Assembly: GCF_014200595.1 (NCBI RefSeq)
Contig: NZ_JACHCG010000004.1
Coordinates: forward strand, 496,001-560,000
Source: Pedobacter cryoconitis
GTDB lineage: Bacteria > Bacteroidota > Bacteroidia > Sphingobacteriales > Sphingobacteriaceae
Direction of reading: 5' to 3'
DNA length: 64,000 nt
Made by a program: the position numbers and the translations under genes. This document shows positions 1 through 8,819 of the stretch, piece by piece. Numbering within the stretch: the first letter of the stretch is position 1; every line of letters begins with the position of its first letter. Below the pieces are notes generated by a model that saw nothing but the letters and a program-made list of their open reading frames with translations, did no database searches and was not told where the DNA came from.

Positions 1-757
1 CCCCAAGCGTCACCAGGTGTTCGTAGTTGATCAGACCCATTTTTAAAGCCTCTCCAATGTGCAGGTGACGGGTACCGAAATCGCCGATATGACCATAAGT
101 TATCATTCCAAGACTATCAGCAATCTTTAAAACAGCCTCGGCTTCAGGTCTTCTGATCCGGTAGTACAATTTGATATGTTTAATTCCCAGCCGGTAATAT
201 TCGAGTATTTTAGCTTTAGCTTTCTCCGGATTTTCCAGTTCTACATGCCCAATATAGGGAGTTCGTTCTTCGTCGGAGATTAAAGCAGCCCCACTCGTGT
301 AAAAGTCAGTGTATGGAGGGGCGGGATGTTTCTGCCAGTCAAGAATTGGGGTCAGCCATTTTTCAGGTTGTCCTAATATCAAGGCCGTGGTTGTACCATA
401 AGGCAAATAGGCGTCTGATAGTTTACGGTGAAGGTATTCCAGTGAGTCCTGAGCCAGAAATTCGGGGGCATTTTCGTAATCTCCAAAAACATCTGTTGGA
501 TGTATATGTGTATCGATGAAACCAGGAGTAACTAACCGGCCGCGGGCATCAATGTTCTTTTTCCCGGTGATTTTCTTCGAAGAGTTAATCATGTTCACAA
601 TTTTCCCGTCTTTAATCAGCAGCGTCTGATCATCTAATATCTTTCCCGATCTAACGTCTAATACTTCGGCATGGCTGATCACCAGCTCATATTTACCGGA
701 TTGGCCACGGGCAAATAAAGCAAAGGTTAGTAAGATCAGAGAAAGCGTGAATTTCAT
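1..757 (-). CDS. Amidohydrolase family protein, secreted (5' part; continues past the window edge)
   Basis: The visible 252 codons begin with a signal peptide (residues 1-19, ending near ARGQ), so the enzyme is exported. An amidohydrolase core follows: a beta-strand sandwich edge ending in VTPGF, the metal-binding HIH at residues 84-86 in the context IDTHIHPT, Lys196 in IKLYYR as candidate carboxylated lysine, and further candidate metal ligands His223 (YGHIGD) and His247 (YEHL). These match imidazolonepropionase-like amidohydrolases, which hydrolyse C-N bonds with one or two metal ions. The substrate cannot be told. The C-terminus lies outside the window. A TAnnTTTG element sits only 3 nt before the ATG, so the mRNA may be leaderless. 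Confidence 0.85.
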   Translation of the reverse strand, partial: MKFTLSLILLTFALFARGQSGKYELVISHAEVLDVRSGKILDDQTLLIKDGKIVNMINSSKKITGKKNIDARGRLVTPGFIDTHIHPTDVFGDYENAPEFLAQDSLEYLHRKLSDAYLPYGTTTALILGQPEKWLTPILDWQKHPAPPYTDFYTSGAALISDEERTPYIGHVELENPEKAKAKILEYYRLGIKHIKLYYRIRRPEAEAVLKIADSLGMITYGHIGDFGTRHLHIGEALKMGLINYEHLVTLG

Positions 758-760
758 ACT

Positions 761-768
761 CAAATATA
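761..768 (-). promoter_or_regulatory. Candidate -7 promoter element (TATATTTG) for the amidohydrolase gene
   Basis: It matches the Bacteroidota TAnnTTTG consensus exactly on the minus strand, ending 3 nt before the start codon. No clear TTG at -33 was found. If used, transcription would start at or just inside the ATG. Confidence 0.35.
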
Positions 769-792
769 GATTAACAAATTATATTTTTGACT

Positions 793-933
793 TCATAAAA
801 CCGGTTCGATATAAGACGTTGGATTATTTAGCACGTAATTATATGGATTCGTTTCATGATGTTTTTCAGCAAGTTGGTCAATCACATTTCATCGTCCAAT
901 AACCGGATCATAGAACCTGGAATCATAATCATA
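793..933 (-). pseudogene. Orphan Rhs core-junction fragment (degenerate duplicate of the rhs tip boundary)
   Basis: Bases 807-933 align without gaps to 1990-2116 inside the intact rhs gene, with about 11 differences over 127 bp by eye, mostly transitions. The remnant encodes the conserved RFYDPVIGR...NPYNYVLNNP...YI segment of the Rhs core. The Trp codon of GRW has become TGA and the reading frame ends EPVL-stop at 793. Nothing resembling a toxin tip follows; the amidohydrolase promoter region begins at once. It is in the same orientation as the intact copy and lies just past the candidate immunity gene, the position expected for a scar of tip exchange. Confidence 0.88.
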
Positions 934-951
934 CTACTATTAATACACAGG

Positions 952-1377
952 CTATTTCGTATACATGTTATTAATAACTATCGTATCCAAAGGTTCTTTT
1001 ATTAAATTCAATTGAATTTTAACCTTCTTTAATAATGATTTATCTAAAATACCCTTGACTTTTTTTTCTTGTATCAATTTGTTGAGTGTATCAAGATTAA
1101 AAACATATAAATAAACCATTTCAGAATCTAAAGCATTTTTAAACGTCATATCAGGTAAAGCTATCACCTGATCTGTAAAAGCTGCAATAAGATTAGTACT
1201 AAACTCTTTATTAAAAACTATACTATCTGTCATATACTCATCTGGTTGTTTACCAATAAGAATCGTTGAGCTCAAATCATTCTTAATTACAACGACTTCA
1301 GACTGCCAATGCGGAAAACATCCAAAAAAACAGAAAGAACAGACTGTTAATAACAGTACTTTAATTAAATTTTTCAT
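952..1377 (-). CDS. Small lipoprotein, candidate immunity protein of the Rhs tip
   Basis: This 141-aa protein has a lipoprotein signal ending FCFFGC, with Cys20 as the lipidated residue. I chose the ATG at 1377 because it directly precedes the hydrophobic signal; a start further upstream would overlap the rhs gene and add a non-signal extension. The mature part is a mixed polar protein with no family I recognise. It starts 7 bp after the rhs stop codon and lies between the rhs toxin tip and the duplicated core fragment, the classic place for a polymorphic-toxin immunity gene. Membrane-anchored periplasmic immunity would suit a protease toxin acting in the envelope. The immunity role is inferred from position only. 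Confidence 0.6.
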   Translation of the reverse strand: MKNLIKVLLLTVCSFCFFGCFPHWQSEVVVIKNDLSSTILIGKQPDEYMTDSIVFNKEFSTNLIAAFTDQVIALPDMTFKNALDSEMVYLYVFNLDTLNKLIQEKKVKGILDKSLLKKVKIQLNLIKEPLDTIVINNMYTK

Positions 1378-1384
1378 TATATAA

Positions 1385-4300
1385 TTATTTTTTAGGATAG
1401 TATTTACTTGTAGCAATTGGCGATTTTGGCCCAAAAAAACCAGAAGATAATATATTAGCCCGCACTTCTGTTAGAGAGCGTTTATGCTCTCCGCCTTTTT
1501 TATTAAGAATTTCATACGCTTTTGCCCGAAATGTTGATAAAAAGCTTATTGCCATAACACCTGCATTATAATTTGAGTTATTCGCATATTTATAATCTAA
1601 AAAATGTCCATACTCATGTTGTAAATCTTCTAAACCATTATCTTTCACACTCATAAATATGTCTCCAGTTGGGAACGTGACCCCCGCACCATCGCCCACT
1701 AAAGTTGCACTAATATTTACACCTGGGAAATATATCTTATCGCCACTTACATCAGTAAAAACTGCATATTTTCCAGCTCCACCACCTGTGTATTCAAAAT
1801 TTTCAATCAATCCGTCTTTATATTTTATACGTCCGTTTCCATCAGTTATAGATTCGTCTTTTTTATTTGCAGCAACCTGAATTTCAGGTAATGCATTAAC
1901 TATTTCCTGGCCATTGTCGCCTATGACTATATCTAATGGTTTTATAGGTGCCACACTCCCCGCTTTACTTGTATCCAGACCTAATGGATCGATATAAGAC
2001 ATTGGGTTATTTAACACATAATTATATGGATTCGTTTCATGATGTTTTTCAGCAAGTTGATCAATCACATTCCATCGTCCAATAACCGGATCATAGAAAC
2101 GAGCACCATAATCATATTGCCCTAACTCATCCTGTAACTCTTTACTATTATATAAGTACTTATTAATTAAAGATATTGTGGCTCCAGATGACTTCCGCAA
2201 TCCAAAAGGATAATAATCATCACTCTGTATCCTATCAGTCTTTCCAGTAACCGGATTTTTATAAAAACTGTATCTAACATTACCTAAATGATCTGTTAAA
2301 TTGTATTCATAGCTATAACCTGATCCATTCCTTCTGGCAACTCCTTCATCCGTATGAATCAATTCAATTGCTGAACCATTGTATTCTATACCATTGATAT
2401 AGTCACGAGTTGTTCCAGTAGTAATTTTCTTTAACTTGTTTCCGGTTGCGTCATAAATATAAGATAAATTCAGACCCGATTTTGTAGCAGTTATTGGCAA
2501 ATTTAACACATTGTAAGCTAATGTGACTCCACTTCTACCATCAGTAGTGGTATTTCCATTCGCATCATAACTATAATCTCCGGTAGCTAATGGTCCTTTA
2601 GATATATTCATCAATTTATTACCTGTATAATTATAGATACCTTTAATTCCACCATCTCTACTCAATGTGTTAATGTTACCCATCAAATCATAATTCAATA
2701 GCTCACTCATCCCCCCCTCTTTACTTATTCCACTTAATAGCCTATTCAGTTTATCATATGTATAACTAAAGTTATTCGTGTTAGTACCATTGTTACCCCA
2801 ATATTGATTGGAGATATTACCATTCCATTGTGGATTATCACCATCCTGATATTTTAACTCAAAACTAAATAGAGGAGAATTATTCGATTTCAACCAACCA
2901 CGTTCATTATATGTGTAATTGTTACTCTGCAAATAGCTACTTCCATTATCAGTACTATGCAATGATTTTCGAACCATCTGTCCTGCCTCATTGTAATCCA
3001 TTTTACTTAAGACTATTTCGCTGCCCTGATTGATCGATTCCATAGTGGCCAGATTCCTATTCATATGATCATAAACATAACGATTAGCTATAGTAGTCAA
3101 TACACCCCCTGCATGATGTATTCTTTTATTAGCTAACAATGTACCTATAAAACTATAAGTACTTAATACCTCATCATAGTTACTTGTATCCGCTGATCCA
3201 CCAAGATTATGCTGACTAAAGCTTTTTACCTTGTGTCCATCATCATCGTAAAAAAACAAAGACAAAAGCACTGGCTGACTTCCACCCAACACTTTCACTT
3301 TACTACCTGTCAGCAGTCCTCTGGTCATTATACTTGCCCCTTTATAAAAATAAGTATCTCCTCCTGGAAAGTTGTAGTCGTCATAGTAATTAGAAGTATA
3401 AACCTCTGTATCTGTCTGAGGGAAGGATAAATTAGTATAATCGGTTTTACCAGTTCTGGTCTCAGAAAAAATTGTTTTTGCATCTGCAATTTTTTGTAAA
3501 GAATCACGACTAAGTTTATTATTATAAAGACCAGTAATTACTAATCTTCCAATTCCATCATATTTATTGTATACCCATTGACCTTTTACTTTTTGATTTG
3601 CATCTTGAGAAAGCACAACTTCATCTCTGGTATTATAAACTATACTATTCCATTCTGTAGCACCTGGCAACCATCTTTCTATCAATCGCAGACGACCATC
3701 ATAGCGGTACTGATAACAAAAATTTTCTAAAGTTGTCTGACTAATACTTCCCAAATCAGGGTTTGCTCCCGGAGGTAATACAAAACAAAGTCTCCCCTGG
3801 TTATCATATACATAATAAGTAGAAAGAGTCTCTATTAAATCCGCATCTGTTCTATTAAATGAGCGCTTAAGTACTATTCTACCTTTCCTATCTTTATATT
3901 CTTCTGTTGTACCAGCCTTATCATCCCTGCTTGTCCAATTTTCATTCTTATTAATAGTAAGAGACAATTCATTCGCATGATAAAAGCCAGAGTTTAACAA
4001 TGTCCGATTAAATCCATTAGCATTCCACTTGACCTCGTATAATCTCACTGCAAAACCCGATTTAGTATAAGCAGTATCAATATTATTTGTGTTGTAGCTT
4101 AGCCGAATCGTATGTCCATTACCTGGTTGCCATGATACACCTGTTGCCCCCTGTTCTTCAACTCTGTTTAGTGGCGAATTGTCAAAGCGCGTTTCTGAGA
4201 AAGCAGCATTTGGTATTGCGACAACGTTTGGAGCTGATGCCCCAGCTGGATTTATATAAAAAGCAGTTTGCTCAGTTAATGCCTCACTTCTATATCCTCC

Positions 4301-4792
4301 ATTATTATTGGCAATTGTATAAGGCAGATATTTTTTGTTTTCACGATCAAAAGCATCGTAAAAAGCAGGCTGGACAACATCCCTCAGATTACTGCTTCCC
4401 TGCACACTAACCGCTTGTGACAGTCGCCCTAGCCCGTCAAAATATTGTACAGTCTGATTAACTTCACAAACATTTCTCTGCACATCCAGATTATCATTAT
4501 TAACCCCTGGCAATTTAAATATACGAGTACTCACGTAATTCTGATTTGAACTTGGAATAACTACTAAGGGCGTACAATTTCCAAAGCCGGCTGTAGTATA
4601 AATCCGAACACTTTTTCCTGGTACAGGCTGAGGAATATGAAAGCCAGACCTCAATGTAATGCTGCCTGTTGCTGTGATTTCATTCTGACCACTATACACA
4701 TTATAAGTAATATTTTGTTGGGCATCTGCTATTCCAGTACCAAAGAATAAAAGGCACAAAAATGACAGAGGATGATATATATATTTTAACAT
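1385..4792 (-). CDS. RHS repeat protein with C-terminal HEYGH metallopeptidase-like toxin tip
   Basis: This 1135-aa protein has a signal peptide (cleavage near DAQQ, residue 25), then an N-terminal region like the Bacteroidota DUF6443 type. Many YD/RHS repeats follow (YDGIGRL, YDYNFPG, YNERGW, YDKLNRL, YDANGN). The conserved core ends near residue 938 with YGARFYDPVIGRW...YIDPLG. The remaining 197 residues are the variable tip. It contains HEYGH at residues 1059-1063 and a glutamate in TEVRAN at 1109, the arrangement of gluzincin zinc proteases. RHS cores form a shell that encapsulates the toxin tip. It lies 6 bp after the partner repeat gene. Delivery route unknown: no VgrG, PAAR or T9SS C-terminal domain is seen. 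The RHS call is secure; the protease toxin role is inference. Confidence 0.88.
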   Translation of the reverse strand: MLKYIYHPLSFLCLLFFGTGIADAQQNITYNVYSGQNEITATGSITLRSGFHIPQPVPGKSVRIYTTAGFGNCTPLVVIPSSNQNYVSTRIFKLPGVNNDNLDVQRNVCEVNQTVQYFDGLGRLSQAVSVQGSSNLRDVVQPAFYDAFDRENKKYLPYTIANNNGGYRSEALTEQTAFYINPAGASAPNVVAIPNAAFSETRFDNSPLNRVEEQGATGVSWQPGNGHTIRLSYNTNNIDTAYTKSGFAVRLYEVKWNANGFNRTLLNSGFYHANELSLTINKNENWTSRDDKAGTTEEYKDRKGRIVLKRSFNRTDADLIETLSTYYVYDNQGRLCFVLPPGANPDLGSISQTTLENFCYQYRYDGRLRLIERWLPGATEWNSIVYNTRDEVVLSQDANQKVKGQWVYNKYDGIGRLVITGLYNNKLSRDSLQKIADAKTIFSETRTGKTDYTNLSFPQTDTEVYTSNYYDDYNFPGGDTYFYKGASIMTRGLLTGSKVKVLGGSQPVLLSLFFYDDDGHKVKSFSQHNLGGSADTSNYDEVLSTYSFIGTLLANKRIHHAGGVLTTIANRYVYDHMNRNLATMESINQGSEIVLSKMDYNEAGQMVRKSLHSTDNGSSYLQSNNYTYNERGWLKSNNSPLFSFELKYQDGDNPQWNGNISNQYWGNNGTNTNNFSYTYDKLNRLLSGISKEGGMSELLNYDLMGNINTLSRDGGIKGIYNYTGNKLMNISKGPLATGDYSYDANGNTTTDGRSGVTLAYNVLNLPITATKSGLNLSYIYDATGNKLKKITTGTTRDYINGIEYNGSAIELIHTDEGVARRNGSGYSYEYNLTDHLGNVRYSFYKNPVTGKTDRIQSDDYYPFGLRKSSGATISLINKYLYNSKELQDELGQYDYGARFYDPVIGRWNVIDQLAEKHHETNPYNYVLNNPMSYIDPLGLDTSKAGSVAPIKPLDIVIGDNGQEIVNALPEIQVAANKKDESITDGNGRIKYKDGLIENFEYTGGGAGKYAVFTDVSGDKIYFPGVNISATLVGDGAGVTFPTGDIFMSVKDNGLEDLQHEYGHFLDYKYANNSNYNAGVMAISFLSTFRAKAYEILNKKGGEHKRSLTEVRANILSSGFFGPKSPIATSKYYPKK
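1604..1618 (-). other. Codons of the HEYGH zinc-binding motif in the rhs tip
   Basis: The five codons for His-Glu-Tyr-Gly-His sit in the variable C-terminal tip, 121 residues past the core's terminal DPLG. HExxH is the zinc site of metallopeptidases; the downstream Glu1109 is the likely third ligand. Confidence 0.75.
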
Positions 4793-4798
4793 GAGGCA

Positions 4799-7700
4799 TT
4801 AATCTTTATAGTGATAGATAGTACTTTTAATAATGTTTCCTTTTTGATCCTTTATATTTTTCAAACGCTGGGTATTATCATATTCATAATAGGTAGTCTG
4901 ACCTCTCGAATCTATCATACTTGTCATGCCAACTAATGGCTTGTAGGTATAAGTTTTAATTTGAGCCTCAGAAGGAAAAATACGTACATCATCAACCGGA
5001 CCAGTCAAGGAAATATTTGTAATAAAAGGTTTGGAATTATAGACCCATACTGAACCTGATAAACTCCACCACTGAATAGTATACTCTCTACCATTAGGTT
5101 TTGTAAAATTGGTTGTATAATTACCATTATAATATCTTTTGCCTGTATGCGCATTTCCACTTACCGTACCTATTATCTGATTCTCTTCAAAATTTTCAAC
5201 AAAGAATTCTTCCGTATTACTTGATTGCATGACGAAAGACGGATAAGTAAAACCGAGTCCGCCATAAGGATTAGGGTTTGTTGACTTGTTTAATGTAATT
5301 GTTAGCGTATAAGTACCTGGAAGCACATTTATATTAACATTCGGACTGGTTGAAGAGCAATTAACTGATGACATATTCGAAGAGCGAACAACGCATATAT
5401 CACCTTTGCTTCCATTAGATAATGAATAGCTTAGAGAATATGATTGTCCTGGATCGCCTAAATAATTTGGATTTAGAACTACGACACCAGCTCTACTTAC
5501 GATAAAAACAACACTTGAAGTTTTATTACTGCTATTAAATGATATGGCTCCTTGATTTGTAGCATCGGCTTTTGTCAAAGAGGAACTTTTTGCATTTTTT
5601 ATTTCAGCGATCAGGTATTGAGAATCATAACCCCATTTAAGACTGGTTACTCCAGTTTTATCTGCCAATTGTAAGACATTAGCTTGATTATCATAAATAT
5701 CATAAGTAGTAACGGATGGATTAAGATAAGATTCAAGGCCGCTATATTCAATATCCTTTTTCGGAAGAAATTTACCATCTACCTTAGCAAAGCTTCTATA
5801 AAGATTCTCTCCCCCTGTTGTTGTCGCCCCTGGATGCAGCGTAGTATATACGCCCCTTGCCCTGGCTGTAACGACTGATAAAAAATTGTCTGTCAGCATA
5901 GCAGTTTGTACGGTGTCCGCGCCACTTGTACCAGTATAAGATGGATAACTTACCCGTGATTCTTCTTTGTAGTTATAGCCACTTTTAACAGTTCTGTTTA
6001 ACAATCTATTATCATTATACAACATATCTGTACGTGTGACTAAACTATCATTTGTATTGTAATATTCTACATCTGTTACACTATTTTGTAAAGACTCAAA
6101 GTCATAAATAGGATATTCTGCAACCATACGTTGAAGCTGAGATGACCACTTTGATTCAGCAGTAAAAGGATTAAGAACATAGATGTAGTTTCCATAGCCC
6201 TGAATTCTGGCGCCATAAAATAACCGTGACTTATAATTAGTATATTCCATTGTTAATTTCTTCTTCAGCTTACCTTGCTTATCCAGGTATTGAACTGACT
6301 TGACTGTACTGTTTTTAGGGACTTCCATATTTTCTCTTCCAGGAACGCTTATATTGGTTTTAGCCATAAATTGCACACTGTTATTAGGCAGGATAGTAAC
6401 ATTATTATTAAATGAGGTTATCGTCGTTCCTAATGAATTACCTGTTTGATCCAAATATTTACTAGAAACCTGATCATATCCTACTCCATTAATCGTAGCT
6501 AAAGAACTTGGACTATAGTATCCGTTAGCATTAAATTCTTCGACAAAATAAGTGTATGTTTCAAAATATGGATTTGGACCTTTATCTACATACCTCCCAG
6601 TACCGCTTGCATATTCGTAATTTCTATATAAATTTATTGGAAGAATTGTTTTACCCCCAGAATATTCGAATTTTTGAGTTTTTGAAATCGTATTATCAGG
6701 CTGTTTCCAGGATATTGATTTAATGCGCAAACCGTTACCGTGCGAAATGGTATTATCGCTAGTCGTGTAATCAGGAACCCAATTATTATCAAATGAGTTC
6801 AATTCAAAATCAAAATTTATAGACCCACCAGTAGGATATATTATTTGCTTCAACGATGATGCTTTCGCAAATGATTCGTTAGCAGAATGGTTATTCCCGT
6901 TATCGCCAAGTTCAGGTTTTCTATATTGAACTGGATTAGGGATTAAAGAGGTATTATTTAAACTTCCATTGTAATATCCCCATTGATCCTGAGCATAAGA
7001 AGTTTTATTTGGAAGAAGGATGGGATCATAATTAAACTGATATATCCCCCCTGTATTATCAGTAAAGGAATCCAGTTTAAGTCTTAATGAGGCTGTATTG
7101 CCAAAAACATTCTTATCATAAGCAAACTCGTTACCACCTTGATCCGATGAATTTAAGTAAGAATATTTCAACTTATAAACCTTAAGTGACTCATCGCTAC
7201 TTAATCTAATACTATCAATCTTTTTACCTCCTACAACATCTTCACGATCAGAATTATAGAAATCTATTCTACCCAATGGGAAAGTAATAGAAGATGGTAT
7301 AATGTGCGACTCTTTTTGAGTAAAAATATTAGTAGTTAAATTGGCTCCTGCATCAGTAGCTAAGACATTATACCAGAAAGCAGAAATCTGATTTCCATAT
7401 GTTAAACTCGTTTGTGAATTTATCTTTGCCTTTTTCCATGTTTGCGAAAATCCAGGAATATGTTCAAAAGCATCTGTCTTCAGATAATTGAAGTTGATTT
7501 CTTTTTTATTGGCAGTTATAATTTTCGTTAAACTCCAGATTACTGTAGATTCAGGATTAACTGCATATGAAGGGTTAGAAAAGATTGAATTTTTTGTACT
7601 TGAAGATATAGTGCTACTAGCTATATTTTTTAAGGCAAAGAAATACTGAACTCCTGAAGGGACAGTAATACACCAGGAATCATCATTCAGATACTTAACG

Positions 7701-8368
7701 CTATATCCTGCTTTATTAAGAACAACTATACGCCCGCTTGCTGTAAAATCTTTTATAAAATTAACTGAATACCCAAAGAAATTAGCTTTAAAAATATCTG
7801 GTTCAAAATCGGAATCCGGACTTGTTAATAAATCAGTTCTATCAACACCGTATTCGCCATTGATAGGAAAGTAAGGCCCGGTGGCAATTGGAAATGTATA
7901 ATCTGGTCTGACACTTCCAACAGTCAAATAGCTTATATCATTAACATATTCGTTCGGAAAAGGATGTCTCAAGGGCAATGCAGAGGGTATAGAAGAACCA
8001 ATATAATCTAGTAAAACTTTTTTCTTTTTAGGGTTCAGATCATTTTCACTATTGATAATTTGCACAACGCTTCCAAATTGAAGGTTCCAGCCTAACCCAA
8101 CGGAAGTCGACTCTTCGTTCACTGTGATCCCCGAAGCATGATAATTCAAAGTTACCGGTACTTTTACCCCATCTACATTTATTTCGTAGATCGGAACAGA
8201 AATCTTCGGTATTCCTGAGTATTCACTAACAGGCAGAGCCGTATACTTCAAAAATTGGTAAGCTGTCGGAGATAAAGGTTTAGATTCCTCTAAATAACTT
8301 TTTTCTTGTGACTTGACTATACTTATAAAGGAGAATACCAATAAAGTATATATAGAAAGAATTTTCAT
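4799..8368 (-). CDS. Large secreted YD/RHS-repeat partner protein
   Basis: This 1189-aa protein has a signal peptide (cleavage after about residue 20, VKSQ). The N-terminal region carries VPVTLNYHASGI and SVGLGWNL, a signature of the Bacteroidota proteins usually encoded just before an RHS core protein. Scattered YD-type repeats follow, the clearest at the C-terminus (YYEYDNTQRL and IKDQKGNIIK). Around residues 930-1120 there is an inserted beta-rich, jelly-roll-like segment. No catalytic motif is visible. It is separated from the following rhs gene by only 6 bp, so the two are almost certainly co-transcribed and probably assemble together at the cell surface. Its exact role is unknown. Confidence 0.8.
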   Translation of the reverse strand: MKILSIYTLLVFSFISIVKSQEKSYLEESKPLSPTAYQFLKYTALPVSEYSGIPKISVPIYEINVDGVKVPVTLNYHASGITVNEESTSVGLGWNLQFGSVVQIINSENDLNPKKKKVLLDYIGSSIPSALPLRHPFPNEYVNDISYLTVGSVRPDYTFPIATGPYFPINGEYGVDRTDLLTSPDSDFEPDIFKANFFGYSVNFIKDFTASGRIVVLNKAGYSVKYLNDDSWCITVPSGVQYFFALKNIASSTISSSTKNSIFSNPSYAVNPESTVIWSLTKIITANKKEINFNYLKTDAFEHIPGFSQTWKKAKINSQTSLTYGNQISAFWYNVLATDAGANLTTNIFTQKESHIIPSSITFPLGRIDFYNSDREDVVGGKKIDSIRLSSDESLKVYKLKYSYLNSSDQGGNEFAYDKNVFGNTASLRLKLDSFTDNTGGIYQFNYDPILLPNKTSYAQDQWGYYNGSLNNTSLIPNPVQYRKPELGDNGNNHSANESFAKASSLKQIIYPTGGSINFDFELNSFDNNWVPDYTTSDNTISHGNGLRIKSISWKQPDNTISKTQKFEYSGGKTILPINLYRNYEYASGTGRYVDKGPNPYFETYTYFVEEFNANGYYSPSSLATINGVGYDQVSSKYLDQTGNSLGTTITSFNNNVTILPNNSVQFMAKTNISVPGRENMEVPKNSTVKSVQYLDKQGKLKKKLTMEYTNYKSRLFYGARIQGYGNYIYVLNPFTAESKWSSQLQRMVAEYPIYDFESLQNSVTDVEYYNTNDSLVTRTDMLYNDNRLLNRTVKSGYNYKEESRVSYPSYTGTSGADTVQTAMLTDNFLSVVTARARGVYTTLHPGATTTGGENLYRSFAKVDGKFLPKKDIEYSGLESYLNPSVTTYDIYDNQANVLQLADKTGVTSLKWGYDSQYLIAEIKNAKSSSLTKADATNQGAISFNSSNKTSSVVFIVSRAGVVVLNPNYLGDPGQSYSLSYSLSNGSKGDICVVRSSNMSSVNCSSTSPNVNINVLPGTYTLTITLNKSTNPNPYGGLGFTYPSFVMQSSNTEEFFVENFEENQIIGTVSGNAHTGKRYYNGNYTTNFTKPNGREYTIQWWSLSGSVWVYNSKPFITNISLTGPVDDVRIFPSEAQIKTYTYKPLVGMTSMIDSRGQTTYYEYDNTQRLKNIKDQKGNIIKSTIYHYKD

Positions 8369-8760
8369 TTATTTTTCGTAAAAAATTGTGTTGTAATTAA
8401 ATGATATTTCTTTAACTGCAACAGTATAAGTATACCATGAATCAAGGAATAGCTATATATTGTATGTTAAGAGAAAGGAGATTATCCTGATATTGACTGC
8501 CATTTAAACGTCAGCACAAAATTACAGTTAGTTTAATTTTGATAATGCCCATAAACAGGTAATAAATTAATTTGCAATGGGAATCCTGGAATGAGATGAT
8601 GGTTATCAAAGAAGTTAAGAGGCGTCAACAGATTTGTTTTTTAACTATAATTTACTGTATAATAATTCAAATATTGAAATTACATACTTAATAGTCAAAT
8701 TATTATACAAATATTTTTTTTTCTCACAACCCTTAAGTTAATAAAAAGACAACCTAATTT
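8369..8760. other. A+T-rich gap upstream of the rhs operon
   Basis: No credible gene in either direction. On the minus strand it should hold the rhs operon promoter and leader; one TAATTTTG (-7-like) element is seen at 8517-8524. The far end abuts the serS terminator. Confidence 0.6.
8517..8524 (-). promoter_or_regulatory. Weak candidate -7 element (TAATTTTG) for the rhs operon
   Basis: It matches TAnnTTTG exactly on the minus strand but has no recognisable TTG at -33 and would give a leader of about 140 nt. A chance match is possible in this A+T-rich gap. Confidence 0.25.
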
Positions 8761-8812
8761 AAAATCTGCCTATAAAAAAACCGATTGACCGGCTTTTTTA
8801 TAGGCAGATTTT
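8761..8812 (-). terminator. Very strong intrinsic terminator after serS
   Basis: There are perfect 19-bp arms at 8761-8779 and 8794-8812, plus an inner CCG/CGG stem. The single imperfect pair between them (8780/8793) is A.C in plus-strand RNA but G.U in minus-strand RNA, which fits termination of the minus-strand serS transcript ending at 8820. The T tract is inside the stem. Confidence 0.85.
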
Positions 8813-8819
8813 AAAAGGA

